Shown piece after piece: positions 53,676 through 64,000 of a stretch of 64,000 bases of DNA. This DNA comes from Euptelea pleiosperma (Eukaryota; Streptophyta; Magnoliopsida; Ranunculales; Eupteleaceae). How positions within the stretch are numbered: position 1 is the stretch's first letter; each line of letters starts with the position of its first letter. Made by a program: the position numbers and the translations under genes. Under the pieces are notes generated by a model. The model did no database searches and was not told the origin of the DNA. It saw nothing but the letters and a program-made list of their open reading frames with translations. The stretch spans positions 39,570,225-39,634,224 of the forward strand of contig CM068545.1 in NCBI GenBank assembly GCA_035048495.1, written 5' to 3'.

Positions 53676-56600
53676 ATGGCTTTCACGGGTTCGACTACAA
53701 CTGCTCAATCGCAGCAGTTTATAACAAGTAGTGGAAATCGAAGTTCCTCAAATGTACCCTTGATCGAGAACTACCCAGAATCTGATCAAATCATCGTCCC
53801 TGATGTGAGTATTTCATTCATTGTTCTGTTCGTCGCTTTGTTTAATCAGATTTTTGTACAACACTTTTACTTGTCATGTCAACAAGTTGTGGTTTAAGTA
53901 AAAACGGTTGTTGTTGGTTGGAATAGTTCATACTTCATAAACCCTACTAGGATGGAATGGTTCATAAACCATGTCCCAACTATATGTGCTCTGGCTACAC
54001 AAATCCTGTTCGTACATTCACCAGACAATTTTCAGATGACTACCCCAATAACCCTAGCTGCTTAGTCTGAAAGCTCACTGGTTTTGATGGAGATTCAGTC
54101 CAGAAAGAATAATGGGAATTTTTCTGGCAAGACTTTAGTTTGTGACGACTCCATTTTCTGATTCCCTAATGATTTGGGTTCAAAGTTTTATCCAAAAAAA
54201 TGCTTCCAAACCAGAACTCTACTTGGAGAACTTGAGTAATGGAAAAATTTACCATATCGATATATTTTAAGTTCACCTGGGATGGATTACTGACTCTGCT
54301 ATCTACTTTACACGGTAACAGAGTTTGGATGATTGGAGTCAACTTGTTTGAGTTTGGAGCTGCTGAGAGAGTTTTTTTTTTTGGCTGCAGTGATCCTTGG
54401 TGGACTAGAAAGTAACTAGTTAGTCATGTCAGTCTGTTAGAGCCCATGAAAAAGATCAAAATTCTTGACTTTCGGTTATGGTGTTGGAGCTACTTTATGC
54501 TTTGGCTTGTTCCTCCTTCCAGATAGTGGTTTCCGAGCTCCAAAGACTCAGGAAAGCCAAAATGTGGAGATTGTGTTTCGGTAGGGGAATTTTAGGAAAC
54601 TCACCATATGTACCTAGTATATTCTCTGATTTTTAATGAGAAGGGCATGCTTGCCTTGAGTGCTCCTACCCTGTAAATTATCCTTGTTACATAATACATG
54701 GTATGGAGATCATGCTTAAAAATCCCAGATGCTTGTACAACCCCTTTAAGAACGAAAATATAAAATAGGGAAAATAAAAGAAGATAATAAGTATAGTAAT
54801 AATAGTAATTTGAAGGTATAAGATATAGAATTGAAAAACCTTGGCAATGTTATCCCTCGGTTTTTTGTAAGATGGTTTTGCAATTCGTTTGTCTGCTTCT
54901 ATGGTTTTCTTGGTTCTTTTCAGAGATTTTTTTTCAATTGAATGGCGTTCAGAAAATTTTTGGTTCTATACTTCTGTGTCTGTGACACACAAAAATTCTT
55001 TTTGATGCTACACTATACATGTGAATCACCTATTCATCAATCCAAACAGTTCAATTGTTGCCCGCCTCTTGGTCTATGAATCATATTGATTTTTTTATTA
55101 TTTCATCTATTTGTCTCTTGGATCTTGAGTGTTGGGTCATGAGCAAATGAAAGCAAAGAGTTGGATGGTTTAAAAAGAGCAGTGTAATGGTTCTGGAAGG
55201 TTATGTTTTTTTGGGGCTGTGGCCTGTCCCAGATGTCTCCTACCAAAGCAATGGTCTGGATGAATGCATAGGCGGGCCAATGTGAACAGTACAGATGTCT
55301 CCTACCAAAGCAATGGTCTGGATCAATGCATAGGTGGACATATTGGCTTTTATGTCCTTCCTGGACACACAAAATTTTCCGAAATTTTAATTTTCTTTGT
55401 TCAAGTCACAGAACATTGGTTACAACTTACAACTAGATGTTGTGGCTTCTTTGTCTTTAATTCAATTCCAGTTGCTCTCAACTTCAAAATAATGTATTGA
55501 GTTTCATCAGCATTGATTGCCATGACTTGTCAAGTGTTATTTTTTTTAATTATTTGGGGGAAGTTTTGTTTCTTAATTTGATGGTTTGATACTTCAATCC
55601 TGAAAGTTAATGCAACAAGTCAAGCTATAAATTTTAATCTGAAAAGTGATTTGTTGATGGGATTACTTGTTCTATTTTTGCAGAGGACAAGTTGGAAAAA
55701 TTTGTTTGCGTATATGGGTCCTGGATTTCTTGTTTCTATTGCATATATTGATCCTGGAAATTGTAAGATCTTCATTTTTATATTTGTTTTGTGCAATCAA
55801 ATATTATGGAGTTCCTGATTTTCATACACTTCTTTGCATTGTATGGTCAACTTACAGTTGAAACGGATCTACAGTCAGGAGCACAACATAAGTATGAGGT
55901 GTGTGTATTTTAGCTCCGGATGCTGTTGTTTTGACTGGAATTTTGAGTTCTGAAGATGCAAATTGGCTTCATATTTTCATAAAAGAAGTAACCTATGGAT
56001 TGGATATTTTACCTGATATTATGTTTACATGATGCTAACCATCTGTTCTCATGTTGTCATATGTACTGGTCATCATAAAGAATGCAATCAATCAGATGGT
56101 TTCAGTCATTTAATCATATTGATTTTATTTTTTTGTTAGGCAAAGATACTTTATTAAAACAACTTCAAGAAGAAATTACAAGATTAAGATCCTCCATAAT
56201 AAGATACAAAAATATAGAGGATATGTCGTCCATACATGATTCTCTTCTGCCAAAATGGCCCATTGAGCCAAAGAATGGGCTACTCTATTAATTTCCCCAA
56301 ACACAAAGTTGAACTTGATATCTTAAAATAAAGATAACGAGTTCCAGCAGTAAACTAAAATGGGATGAAGACTCCAAGCATTTTCATCATGTTAATATTT
56401 CAGCATGTCCACCACGGTTTTAGCATCACCCTCAATCTCTAACTTCTTGATAAATATATTTTTAGCTGTCATGGTTCCCTTTGAAGCTGCCTTAGCCTCA
56501 GCTTCTTCGCCTGATATGTTATCTTCGTATCTAGCTCCCCCCGCTGCAACAAATTGGCCCTGGTCATCCCTAAGAACATATCCCATCCTTACTTTACTTG

Positions 56601-58727
56601 AATTTCCTTTAGCTGCTCAGTCAAAATTTAATTTTGTCTATCCTGTTGAGGTTTGGTCCACTCCATCAAATTTCTGATATCAAGAGAAACTGGTTTAGTG
56701 GTTTAATTTCAAGAGAAAATGGTCCACTCACATTCTCTAAATAAAATTTCTGATTTCTATAATGCTGGACACTTGTAGGGAGATATTTTCATAAATTGGT
56801 TTATTATGGCCTTGCAAATATGCCATATGATTATGGCACTAAAACTTGTAAGTCTCAGTTTCTCCACCTTTCCATTATTTGCTACATTCGTCCATAGAAG
56901 AATCCAGTATGATAAAACTCTGTTAGCGGATAGTGTGTTCTCGCGCACGTGTTGTGTTGGCCCGACGCGTTGGTATACATAGTTGTTTCACCTTTCCCCA
57001 GAAGATTGACCTTTTGGGGTAAATGGCTGGTTAAAATGGTATCAGAGCCTTAAGGCCTAGGAGGTCGCGGGTTCAAGTCTCCAGCGGAGTATATTCCCGC
57101 TGAGGGGGCGTGTTAGCAGATAGTGTGTTCCAGCGCACGTCTTGTGTTGGCCCGACGCGTTGGTATACAAAGTTGTTTCGCCTTTCCCCAAAAGGTTGAT
57201 CTTTTGGGGTAAATGGTTATTTAACAAACTCTGGACTTGTATCTGTACTGGTTTGACACTTTGACGGATAAATGAGAAGCAAATCAGATTCTTTGGGAGA
57301 TAGGACACCTGAACAATGTGGACCCGAGTTTTGTTTTCATTGTTGCAAAAAGGATATGTTTGGTCAATAGGCACTCTCTTACTTATTTCCTCTTGAACTG
57401 GCACAATATTGTTCAAGCACTTCCATAAGAAATTCTTCACTTTCGTAATGACAGGCAATTTCTCGATATACCTCCACATATTCTTACCCCCAGTTTGGTT
57501 ATTCCTCATCCTTCTCTCCCCATTAGCTAGGATGTTATAAGCTGACTTCACCTGATATAGCCCTTGTTTTTTGTGTGAATCCATCTCAAAGAGTCTTCCG
57601 TGTGGTGACCAGTGAGCTTTATTCTCAATATCAGTCGAGCTATTACGCTGGAAAATTTTCTGTAATCATTCTCTTACTCCATTTTCTTTCATTTGGCATA
57701 ATTATAGCATTCACTTTGGATATGTTGATGTTGTTAGAAGGCTTCAACTGTTTGATAATTTTATTTTCATCAAGAAACCATGGATCAGACCAGATATCAA
57801 TACTTTCTACATTTTCAACCTGCCAATAATACCCCTCTTTGAGGATCTCTTCCCTTTGTAATACTCCTCCACACCCATGATGCCTTGCTTGTCACTTTTG
57901 CTTGCGTAAATCCAGAATACTGGTAGTACGTTGCTTTCAACACCCTTGTACATAAGGAGTCAGGATTTTTTAATAGACTCCACCCTATCTTCCCCAACAA
58001 GGCCACATTAGCATTCAAAGTATTCCTAATGAATAAGTTTACAAATGTCACTCCATTTTTTCAAGTGAAGCTTTCTTTTTGAATCACCATGCCCCACCAA
58101 AAATTGTTTGTATGGAGTCAAGCTTCTGGCATATTGTTTTGGGAAGGATGCAACCTGACATTACATATTGATTTATGGTTTAGGAGTTCTCCTAAATGGA
58201 ATCCATCTAATGGTAGGCCACCAGCCTCCCTTTATATGCTTCACCAGTATCAGTATGCCATAGGTAGACTAGAGCATACCTTAAATCCCCTCTTAGTAAA
58301 AATGTCACGTCTCGATGTTCCTGTTCGTATTTTGTACCTTCATTTTTATTAATCCTGTCTTAAATGTATAGGTTTAGTTGTGCAGAGTTTTGAAGTTCAC
58401 TTGTCTATTTGAATCAATTATTTTTCTGTAGTTTCCTTAAGAGATATTTCTATGTTGGGCAGTTGCTCTGGATCATTCTAGTTGCTTCCTGTGCTGCCCT
58501 CATCATTCAGTCTCTTTCTGCCAACCTAGGGGTTGTTACAGGTCTGTGATTTCTTCATCAAGATATTTTTAAAAAAGGTCTTTCCACCCCATTGACATGT
58601 TCAAATATGTCCCGCATTGCAGGAAAGCATTTAGCAGAGCACTGTAGATTTGAATATCCAAGGGTCCCAAACTTCATCTTATGGGTGCTAGCTGAAATTG
58701 CTATAGTTGCATGCGATATTCCTGAAG
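53676..58727 (+). CDS. NRAMP divalent-metal transporter, 5' exons only
   Basis: NRAMP proteins are proton-coupled Mn/Fe/Cd transporters of the plasma or vacuolar membrane. The exons are 53676-53804, 55684-55762, 55858-55898, 58463-58541 and 58623-58727, with matching phases, giving the first 144 residues. Exon 1 is a soluble leader ending QIIVPD. Exon 2 is TM1 with the metal-binding DPGN (66-69). Exon 3 reads [14 protein letters not shown], exon 4 TM2 ([20 protein letters not shown]), exon 5 GKHLAEHCR and TM3 ([19 protein letters not shown]). The [10 protein letters not shown] form fits the NRAMP1/6-type clade rather than NRAMP2-4. The last donor is GTATCT at 58728. I found no continuation (TM4, the MPH motif) up to 64000, so the next intron exceeds 5.2 kb and the gene runs off the window. 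Intron 3 (2.6 kb) holds a LINE and a TRIM. Confidence 0.93.
55229..55340 (+). repeat. ~63-bp direct duplication in NRAMP intron 1
   Basis: AGATGTCTCCTACCAAAGCA and the next ~35 bases (to GCATAGG(C/T)GG) occur twice, at about 55230 and 55292. Confidence 0.8.
56125..58080 (-). pseudogene. Antisense L1-type LINE remnant in NRAMP intron 3
   Basis: On the minus strand, from 58051: [20 protein letters not shown] and [20 protein letters not shown] (the usual post-RT region), then [16 protein letters not shown] and [20 protein letters not shown] with a Cys/His zf-RVT patch (from 57584), [19 protein letters not shown] (about 56930), and an RNase H segment [16 protein letters not shown]...[12 protein letters not shown] (56586-56392). 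The 3' end with an A-rich tail is near 56125 (reverse of TTGTTAGGCAAAGATACTTT). Frames are shifted and RT itself is missing. The TRIM at 56921-57226 sits inside it. Confidence 0.8.
56921..57226 (+). mobile_element. TRIM retrotransposon, 306 bp, complete
   Basis: Two 116-bp direct repeats (56921-57036 and 57111-57226) both start TGTTAGC(G/A)GATAGTGTGTTC; the 3' copy ends TTTAACA. The interior is only 74 bp (57037-57110): a primer-binding site TGGTATCAGAGCC, complementary to initiator-Met tRNA, a B-box-like GGGTTCAAGTCTCC, and a purine tract GAGGGGGCG before the 3' repeat. A perfect 5-bp duplication, AACTC, flanks it (56916-56920 and 57227-57231). No coding capacity; reverse transcriptase must be supplied in trans. 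The orientation follows the primer-binding site. The host is the antisense LINE. Confidence 0.95.
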
Positions 58728-60500
58728 GTATCTGTGCTTCACAATTGGTTGTAGTTAAACAGTAATAATCCTGTCCACTCATTTTAGTGCTTCTTTGGAA
58801 AACTTGGATTAATGGAAATACCTATAAAGAGAAAACCTGGTTCGCATCTTCACTACTCCTATGCCTTATATATGGAACAAATACAGGAAGTTTGGGCACA
58901 TCATTTGACTTTTTTCATGTAGATCTCCTATGTTTAAAAGCTGGTGGAATGGATGATTGTAACCATCGGTCTTTTAGACCATCCAAAAGAATATATGATA
59001 GATCTGATGGTTTAAATAATCTGATCAGGTTGACTTTCGACGTAGGATATGTTTTATGTTTGACCCCGGAATGATAGGTCCATATGTTCTCTGCATATTG
59101 GCCACATATACAATACATGTAGGGAAGACCAGATTTCCTGTCTTTTCAAAAACATGTCAGGTTTCCTCTTTGAGAATTGAGCTTGTCTCGTCTTCTTAAC
59201 TTTATCTTACTGAAGGATTTCTACACCTTAAGATTCGTCTTACATATTTGCAAGGTATTAACGATCGATTTTGTAGTATGGAAATGGAAATATTTTGACT
59301 AGTGTGGAAATAATTACCATGTTCATGGAAATGATGGAAATATTGTCGAATTTTCGTTAAAACCTTAGAACATGATAAAATAAGCATGAAAATGCACTCA
59401 TAAGTCATAAGTCATCAATAGATGGGGTCCCTAGACATCATGGCATCAGAAGGCATCTGAGATTGAATAGCATTGAAGGTCTTCCCTATCAGTCACTGGT
59501 TCAATTCATCCATGACTCCTATCAGTGATGGCTTTTAGCTATTCCCTAAACTGCTTGATGAATAAGGAACCAAGCCATCGACCATTCAGGCATTGTAAAA
59601 AATGATACATCTTGAGAGGCAACAATATGAATATACATTAAAAATATCTTATTAATCTTTTGTACATTATAAAAGGCACTTACTATAAAACGTTTAAATT
59701 ACTTGGTGTTTGGTACGAGATAATACATACCTGAATGAATTGTCTCTATTCCATTATCGGAATGAGACGTCTCGATATAGATGGAATGAGACTTTGATCC
59801 ATGATTATAATTATGTCACATTAACTACACACACCTTAAATATGTAAAACACTTGATTAAATTATCATTATCATGAGCATCATCATCATCACCTATGCCT
59901 TATCCAAGTATTTGGGTCAGCAACATGAATCCTATTTCTCCAAGTGTGCTCATTTCAGAAATTTTCTTTTCCTAGTCTCTCTACTCATCCATCAACATCC
60001 TCATCTTTACTACAATACATGTTGTTTCTTGATTGCTTAACATTCAGTTCTATAAAGCATGGCTGGTCTTATTGGTGTCCTAAATTTTTTCATTCAGTTT
60101 GATTGGTACGCATTGCTCACATAACACTCAAGAAGAGCGTTCTATTTTGTCACCCAATGCTAAATCTAGTGTCGCCATTTGCTTAAATGCTACAAAATAT
60201 TATCTACTATGCAGAGTAGTCAAAGCATCACTTATGCGTAGGCCATCGCTTCGCCTAGTCGAGGCCCCTAGCTAGGTTAGGTAAATGTTAGCTAAAGTTC
60301 ACTCTGTTTGAAATTATCAGTTAACAAATTAGTTAGGTTAGCTTTGTTAATAACTTATATATCAAAATCATGGTATTAGAATTGGCTGAAGTTTTGGCAA
60401 ATTTCGTCGATTTTTGACTTTTCGAACTGAAGTCTACCTACCAGAGGAAGCATTGAAGCCACATCATAGCCGTAATATTTTGGCAAGTTTACTTATAAAA
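58728..60500. other. NRAMP intron sequence, no gene seen
   Basis: This is the start of the intron after exon 5. It holds an AT-rich stretch and a short TCATCATCATCATC run (59876-59893). No credible exon was found. Confidence 0.4.
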
Positions 60501-60504
60501 AAAA

Positions 60505-62340
60505 TATTTTGGCAAGCCTTGGGTAGAATGATTGATAGAGTCGTGGCTTTAGGGGAGTTGGAAGGATTCGTGGCGTCCCCAGGTCATTGTGCTATATCGC
60601 ACCTTCAATTTGCCTATGACACCCTTATGTTTCTGTCTCCTTCTTTTCACAGTTGAGATTTCTGAGAGGCCTCTTATGTTGCTTTGAAGTAGTCTCGGGT
60701 CTGAGGGTCAATCTGTCCAAGAGTAAAGTGTTCGGTGTGGGCGAGGTGGAGAATATTTCAGCCCTAGCTAGCATTCTTGATTGTAGCGTTGACACTCTTC
60801 CAACTACTTACTTGGGTCTTCCTCTAGGGTACTCTTATAGATCCTCCGCTCTTTAGGAGCCTGTTGTAGAATGCTTTGGGAGAAGGTTGACTGTATGGAA
60901 ATCTAAACATTTATCCAAAGGGGGCAGATTAGTCCTTATTAAGAGTACTCTTTCCAGCTTGCCGATTTATTGTATGTCCCTTTTCACATTGCCGAGTAGG
61001 GTGGCGAAAACTCTAGAGAAGATTATGAGGGATTTTTTATGGGAAGTTAGGGAAGGGGAGAGGGAATTCCATTTGGTTAGCTAGATTAAAGTGTGTATGG
61101 CCAAAGAGAAAGGGGGTTTGGGGATTAAGAATCTCAAAGCGAATCAGGCCTTGTTAAGCAAATGGATCTGGAGGTTTGGGGAGGAGCTATCTAGCCCCTG
61201 GAGGGAGGTTGTTGCCAACAAGTATGGAGCTTCTTATTTTGGTTGGGTGAGTGAGATGGTCCGCACGCCGTATGGTTGCAGTGTTTGGAGGGGCATCGCT
61301 AAGTATACCCCTAATTTCAATAGGGGTGTTTGGTTTGTGGTGGAAGTAGGCAATAGGATACGATTTTGGGAGGATCAGTGGTGTGGGGAGGGTCCGTTCA
61401 GCGTTGATTTCCTAGATCTTTACTCTCTCTCGGATAGGAAAGATTGGTCTATTTTTAATATGGCCAGCTCGGGCGAGGAGGGAGTTGGATGGGATTTCGG
61501 GTTTAGGAGAAATCTCAATGATTGGGAGATTGAGCGCCTTACCAGAATGCTACTTAGTTTGCACGAAGTCCACCTCCTCCCGTCGGGCCAAGACAAGCGG
61601 GTGTGGATCTGGTCCAAAGGAGGCTCTTACTCTGTCCATTCCTTTTACGAGGTCTTACACTCTCCAGTAGGGATCTCCTTTCCAGCCTCATCAATTTGGA
61701 GTCCAAGGGTCCCTTCTAAGGTAGCCTTTTTTGCCTGGGAGGCTTTCTTTGACAAGATTTTTGGCTGTGAATCATCTGGCTCTAGGGGTCTCATTATAGT
61801 TGATTACTGCTGGATGTATCGATGTGACAGCGAATCAGTTGATCATCTCTTATTACATTGCGATGTGGCTTACGGGGTTTGGTCAACTTTCCTCTTCGAG
61901 TTTGGGATTAGTTAGGTGATGCTGGGTTCTCTTTTACAACTCTTTCTTAGCTGGCGGTCCAACACCTTCTCATTTCGAGGAAATATTCTTTGGAGAATGT
62001 TGCCCTTTGCTATAGTGTGGGGTCTCTTGAAGGAAAGGAATCAAAGGGCCTTTGAAGGCAAGAGTCTCGATGAAGCCTTGATCATCCTTAATATTAAGGG
62101 ATTATTGTTCCTTTGGTCCAGGGTGTTTCCGGAGTGCAAGGGGACCTTTTTTGAAGATTTCATTTTCCGCGTGGATCTTCTTCGTTCTAGGGAATGATAC
62201 TTGCGAGTCCACCTTGGGAAGGAGGCTGGTGTCTTGTTTTTGTTTTGGTTTGTCCAGGCTTTTTAGGTCATCTCGACCTTTTTAGCCTTGGTTTTTGTAC
62301 AGAGCTCCCCTTTTTTTTAATAAATCTTGTACATATAACA
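60505..62340 (+). pseudogene. Sense L1-type LINE remnant (RT C-terminal half to 3' end)
   Basis: 5' truncated. It begins in RT with LGRMIDRVVALGELEGFV, then SHLQFAYDTLMFL, where the catalytic FADD box is FAYD. After a frameshift near 60653 come GLRVNLSKSKVFGVGEVENI, TYLGLPLGYSYRSS (then TAG), WKSKHLSKGGRLVLIKSTLS, SLPIYCMSLFTLP, a TAG at 61084 where Trp is expected, KEKGGLGIKNLKANQALLSK, a zf-RVT region (WSPRVPSKVAFFAWEAFF; HLLLHC) and another Trp-to-stop at 61915. The 3' UTR ends near 62340 with ATAAATCTTGTACATATAAC. It lies in the NRAMP intron in the gene's own orientation. Not active. Confidence 0.85.
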
Positions 62341-62344
62341 AAAA

Positions 62345-63020
62345 ACATATATATCCCATTTTTTCTACATTCCTTGCTTTTAGGAGGTTACAACTTGTAG
62401 GAGTTGAAATCAAGATCAAATGCTTATCGCATTGCATATTTTAAGTTGTTCATTAGTAAAAATATATTTTTTTTATAATTTCATGTCTTTCATAAATTTA
62501 AGCTACATTAATATTACAAATGCGCAAATTATCATATCTCCAGACTTTTCTATGTTAGAGATTTTTTACAAAATTTCTCCACGTCGTATTGATTTCTTCA
62601 AATAAATTCCGAATTTTAATTGAGAGAAGTTTAAGGTGGTCAAAACTTAGATGGGTTGAGTTATTTTGACATGCCCAATTTCACATGCGCCTCATTTAAC
62701 AAGCCATTTGGCATGCCTATATGGGTCCCACATGAAGATGATTAATGGGCTATTTTTGTGTAGGAGGTCATCCCAACCAAAAATCAGCCCATTTGGAAAT
62801 TTCTAACCCTTATCATATGAGTGTAATGAAAACAAATGTTGAAATGACAGTCCAATTTTTTTTTTAACTTGTGATCCACTTTTCATATGGCTAGAAATGT
62901 CAGAATGGGCTGTCTTTTTGGTGAGGATGATGTCCATGGCTCTTACCAAAAGTTAGCCCTCGACTCATCTCCATGTGGACTCCACATAGGCGTGTCAGAT
63001 ATCATGACCCTTTATATATA
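62345..63020. repeat. AT-rich stretch and GTGAGGATG-type MITE debris
   Basis: GTAGGAGGTCATCCCAACCA and GTGAGGATGATGTCCATGGC, with AAAAATCAGCCC words, match the MITE debris at 16.4-16.9 kb and 18.24 kb. No gene was found. Confidence 0.4.
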
Positions 63021-63023
63021 TAT

Positions 63024-63411
63024 TGTTGATAATCTCGCATGTTTAGGGCTTGGATTAAATCCAACAAAATAGGAAAAATAAATTAGATGAGGAGAAAAGA
63101 GAGAAGAAGAAGTAGATGAGATCATGAGAGTAGACGAAGAGAAGAGAAGAGAATGGAGGAAAGGAAAATCATGTATGAGAGTTGTTATCATATACGTAGA
63201 AATACGTATTTTATATGTATCGGGGGTAGTTCTGTAAATACCCCCTTAAGGAGTATATTTGTCTTTTGTATTTGGGACTTACATAAATAAGATTTATGGA
63301 GTCATTGTGACATAAGCTCACATGACATCCTTCTCTCTTCTTTCTTTCTCTTTTTCTTCTTCTTCCTAAACCTAAACCTAAACCTAATCCTAACCCTAAA
63401 TCACTGATTCA
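63024..63411 (+). mobile_element. Probable copia 5' LTR with downstream primer-binding site
   Basis: It starts TGTTGATAATC, has a TATA-like ACATAAATAAG (about 63281) and ends in CA at 63410-63411. It is followed at 63415 by TGGTATCAAAGCC, one base from the usual initiator-Met primer-binding site. CCTAAACCTAAACCTAAACC telomere-like repeats fill 63366-63400. The body of the element would continue past the window end. No gag motif could be read in the remaining 0.6 kb. Confidence 0.55.
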
Positions 63412-64000
63412 ACTTGGTATCAAAGCCATTTATTACTGTTTACATCGGGAATACAACCGGAGGGAGATCGTCAGAGTTCTGGCATCAGCTGACGTCATCA
63501 TACCGTAAGATGATGTCATCAGGCAATCGAAATTTTTTTCGAGGTTTTTCGCCAAACTCTCCCCCTTGGTAGATCTCGATTTTTCCTGTTTTTTAGTGAT
63601 TTTTTGGATTTTTTTGGATGCTCTTAAGGCCTTTCTTCTCCGAAAAATATTTTTTATGATTTTGTGAACCAGTCACAAATCTGATCTTATGGGGGCTTCT
63701 TGCCTGAGTTTATTGCTTCGTTTTGGCTCCCTACTATTGTAGGAACCTATTGGATCCACCTATGTATCGATCCATGAAGGATTGAAGCTTCGGTGAACTT
63801 TTTTTCACCCTTCACTTACCGCTAGCGACTTTTGGAGCATTCTTTGGCTGCGATTTTACCCTAGCAGCTCTCCTTTCCCCTTGATTCAGTTGATTGTTGC
63901 TGTTTCTTGCTTTTTTACTCCTCATCTCACTGCCTATCCCTTGTTTGGGCGATCGATTGGTGGTTTTTTGGGTGTTCGTTCTCAATCGCTAATGGCTTAT
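63412..64000 (+). other. Putative copia leader region, runs off the window
   Basis: Begins with the primer-binding site (63415-63427). It includes AGCTGACGTCATCA (about 63488) with a palindromic TGACGTCA. No long open frame. Confidence 0.35.

Noticed and set aside
57037..57075. tRNA gene near TGGTATCAGAGCC...GGTTCAAGTCTCC
   Set aside because: No acceptor-stem pairing. The motif is the primer-binding site and interior of a TRIM.
60095..60130. Possible NRAMP exon 6 (TTTGATTGGTACGCATTGC after CATTCAG)
   Set aside because: It resembles the start of VIGTAFA, but needs two single-base insertions and the following sequence does not encode the next conserved NRAMP segment.

Overview
This is nuclear DNA of a flowering plant. 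It is AT-rich, has long GT-AG introns, encodes a plastid haem/chlorophyll enzyme with a transit-like N-terminus, and most of it is plant-type transposable elements (Tat-like and chromovirus Ty3/gypsy, copia, LINE, TRIM, SINE, CACTA, hAT, Mutator and PIF/Harbinger MITEs). The species cannot be fixed from the sequence.

Three credible host genes are present, all on the + strand. HEMC (hydroxymethylbilane synthase, tetrapyrrole pathway) is complete in 5 exons (18745-27048). A ZIP-family Zn/Fe transporter is complete in 3 exons (32524-34127). The first five coding exons of an NRAMP metal transporter begin at 53676; the last recognised exon ends at 58727 and the rest of the gene must lie beyond the window. 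A decayed ABC1/UbiB-like kinase copy is on the - strand at 1798-2630. Haem synthesis, zinc/iron uptake and divalent-metal transport all touch iron use, but they are unlinked transcription units separated by repeats, so this is context and not evidence of a cluster.

Layout: 1-4.4 kb, ABC1 pseudogene and small repeats. 4.4-7.0 kb, an antisense ORF plus a polypurine tract and LTR that look like the 3' end of a Tat-type gypsy element, then a copia RT scrap. 7.0-14.0 kb, two outward-facing related LTRs, one invaded by a 1.57-kb solo LTR with a perfect 5-bp target duplication, enclosing ~150-bp tandem arrays. 14.0-16.4 kb, chromovirus 3' end and LTR. 16.4-18.4 kb, MITEs including a Mutator type (9-bp TSD) and a hAT type (8-bp TSD). 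18.7-27.0 kb, HEMC with LINE debris in intron 2. 27-32.5 kb, MITEs and a SINE. 32.5-34.1 kb, ZIP. 35.8-49.9 kb, an LTR split by a 12.6-kb CACTA element that carries a 29-copy, 179-bp satellite array and a broken transposase. 50-53.4 kb, a cluster of G-box-bearing MITEs. 53.7 kb to the end, the NRAMP 5' half, with an antisense LINE holding a 306-bp TRIM in intron 3, a sense LINE in the following intron, and a copia LTR at 63.0-63.4 kb.

The most notable structures are the satellite-bearing CACTA element, the miniature TRIM with a 74-bp interior, the palindrome arrays in the U3 of two LTR families, the antisense ORF beside a Tat-like LTR, and the G-box MITE cluster upstream of the NRAMP gene.
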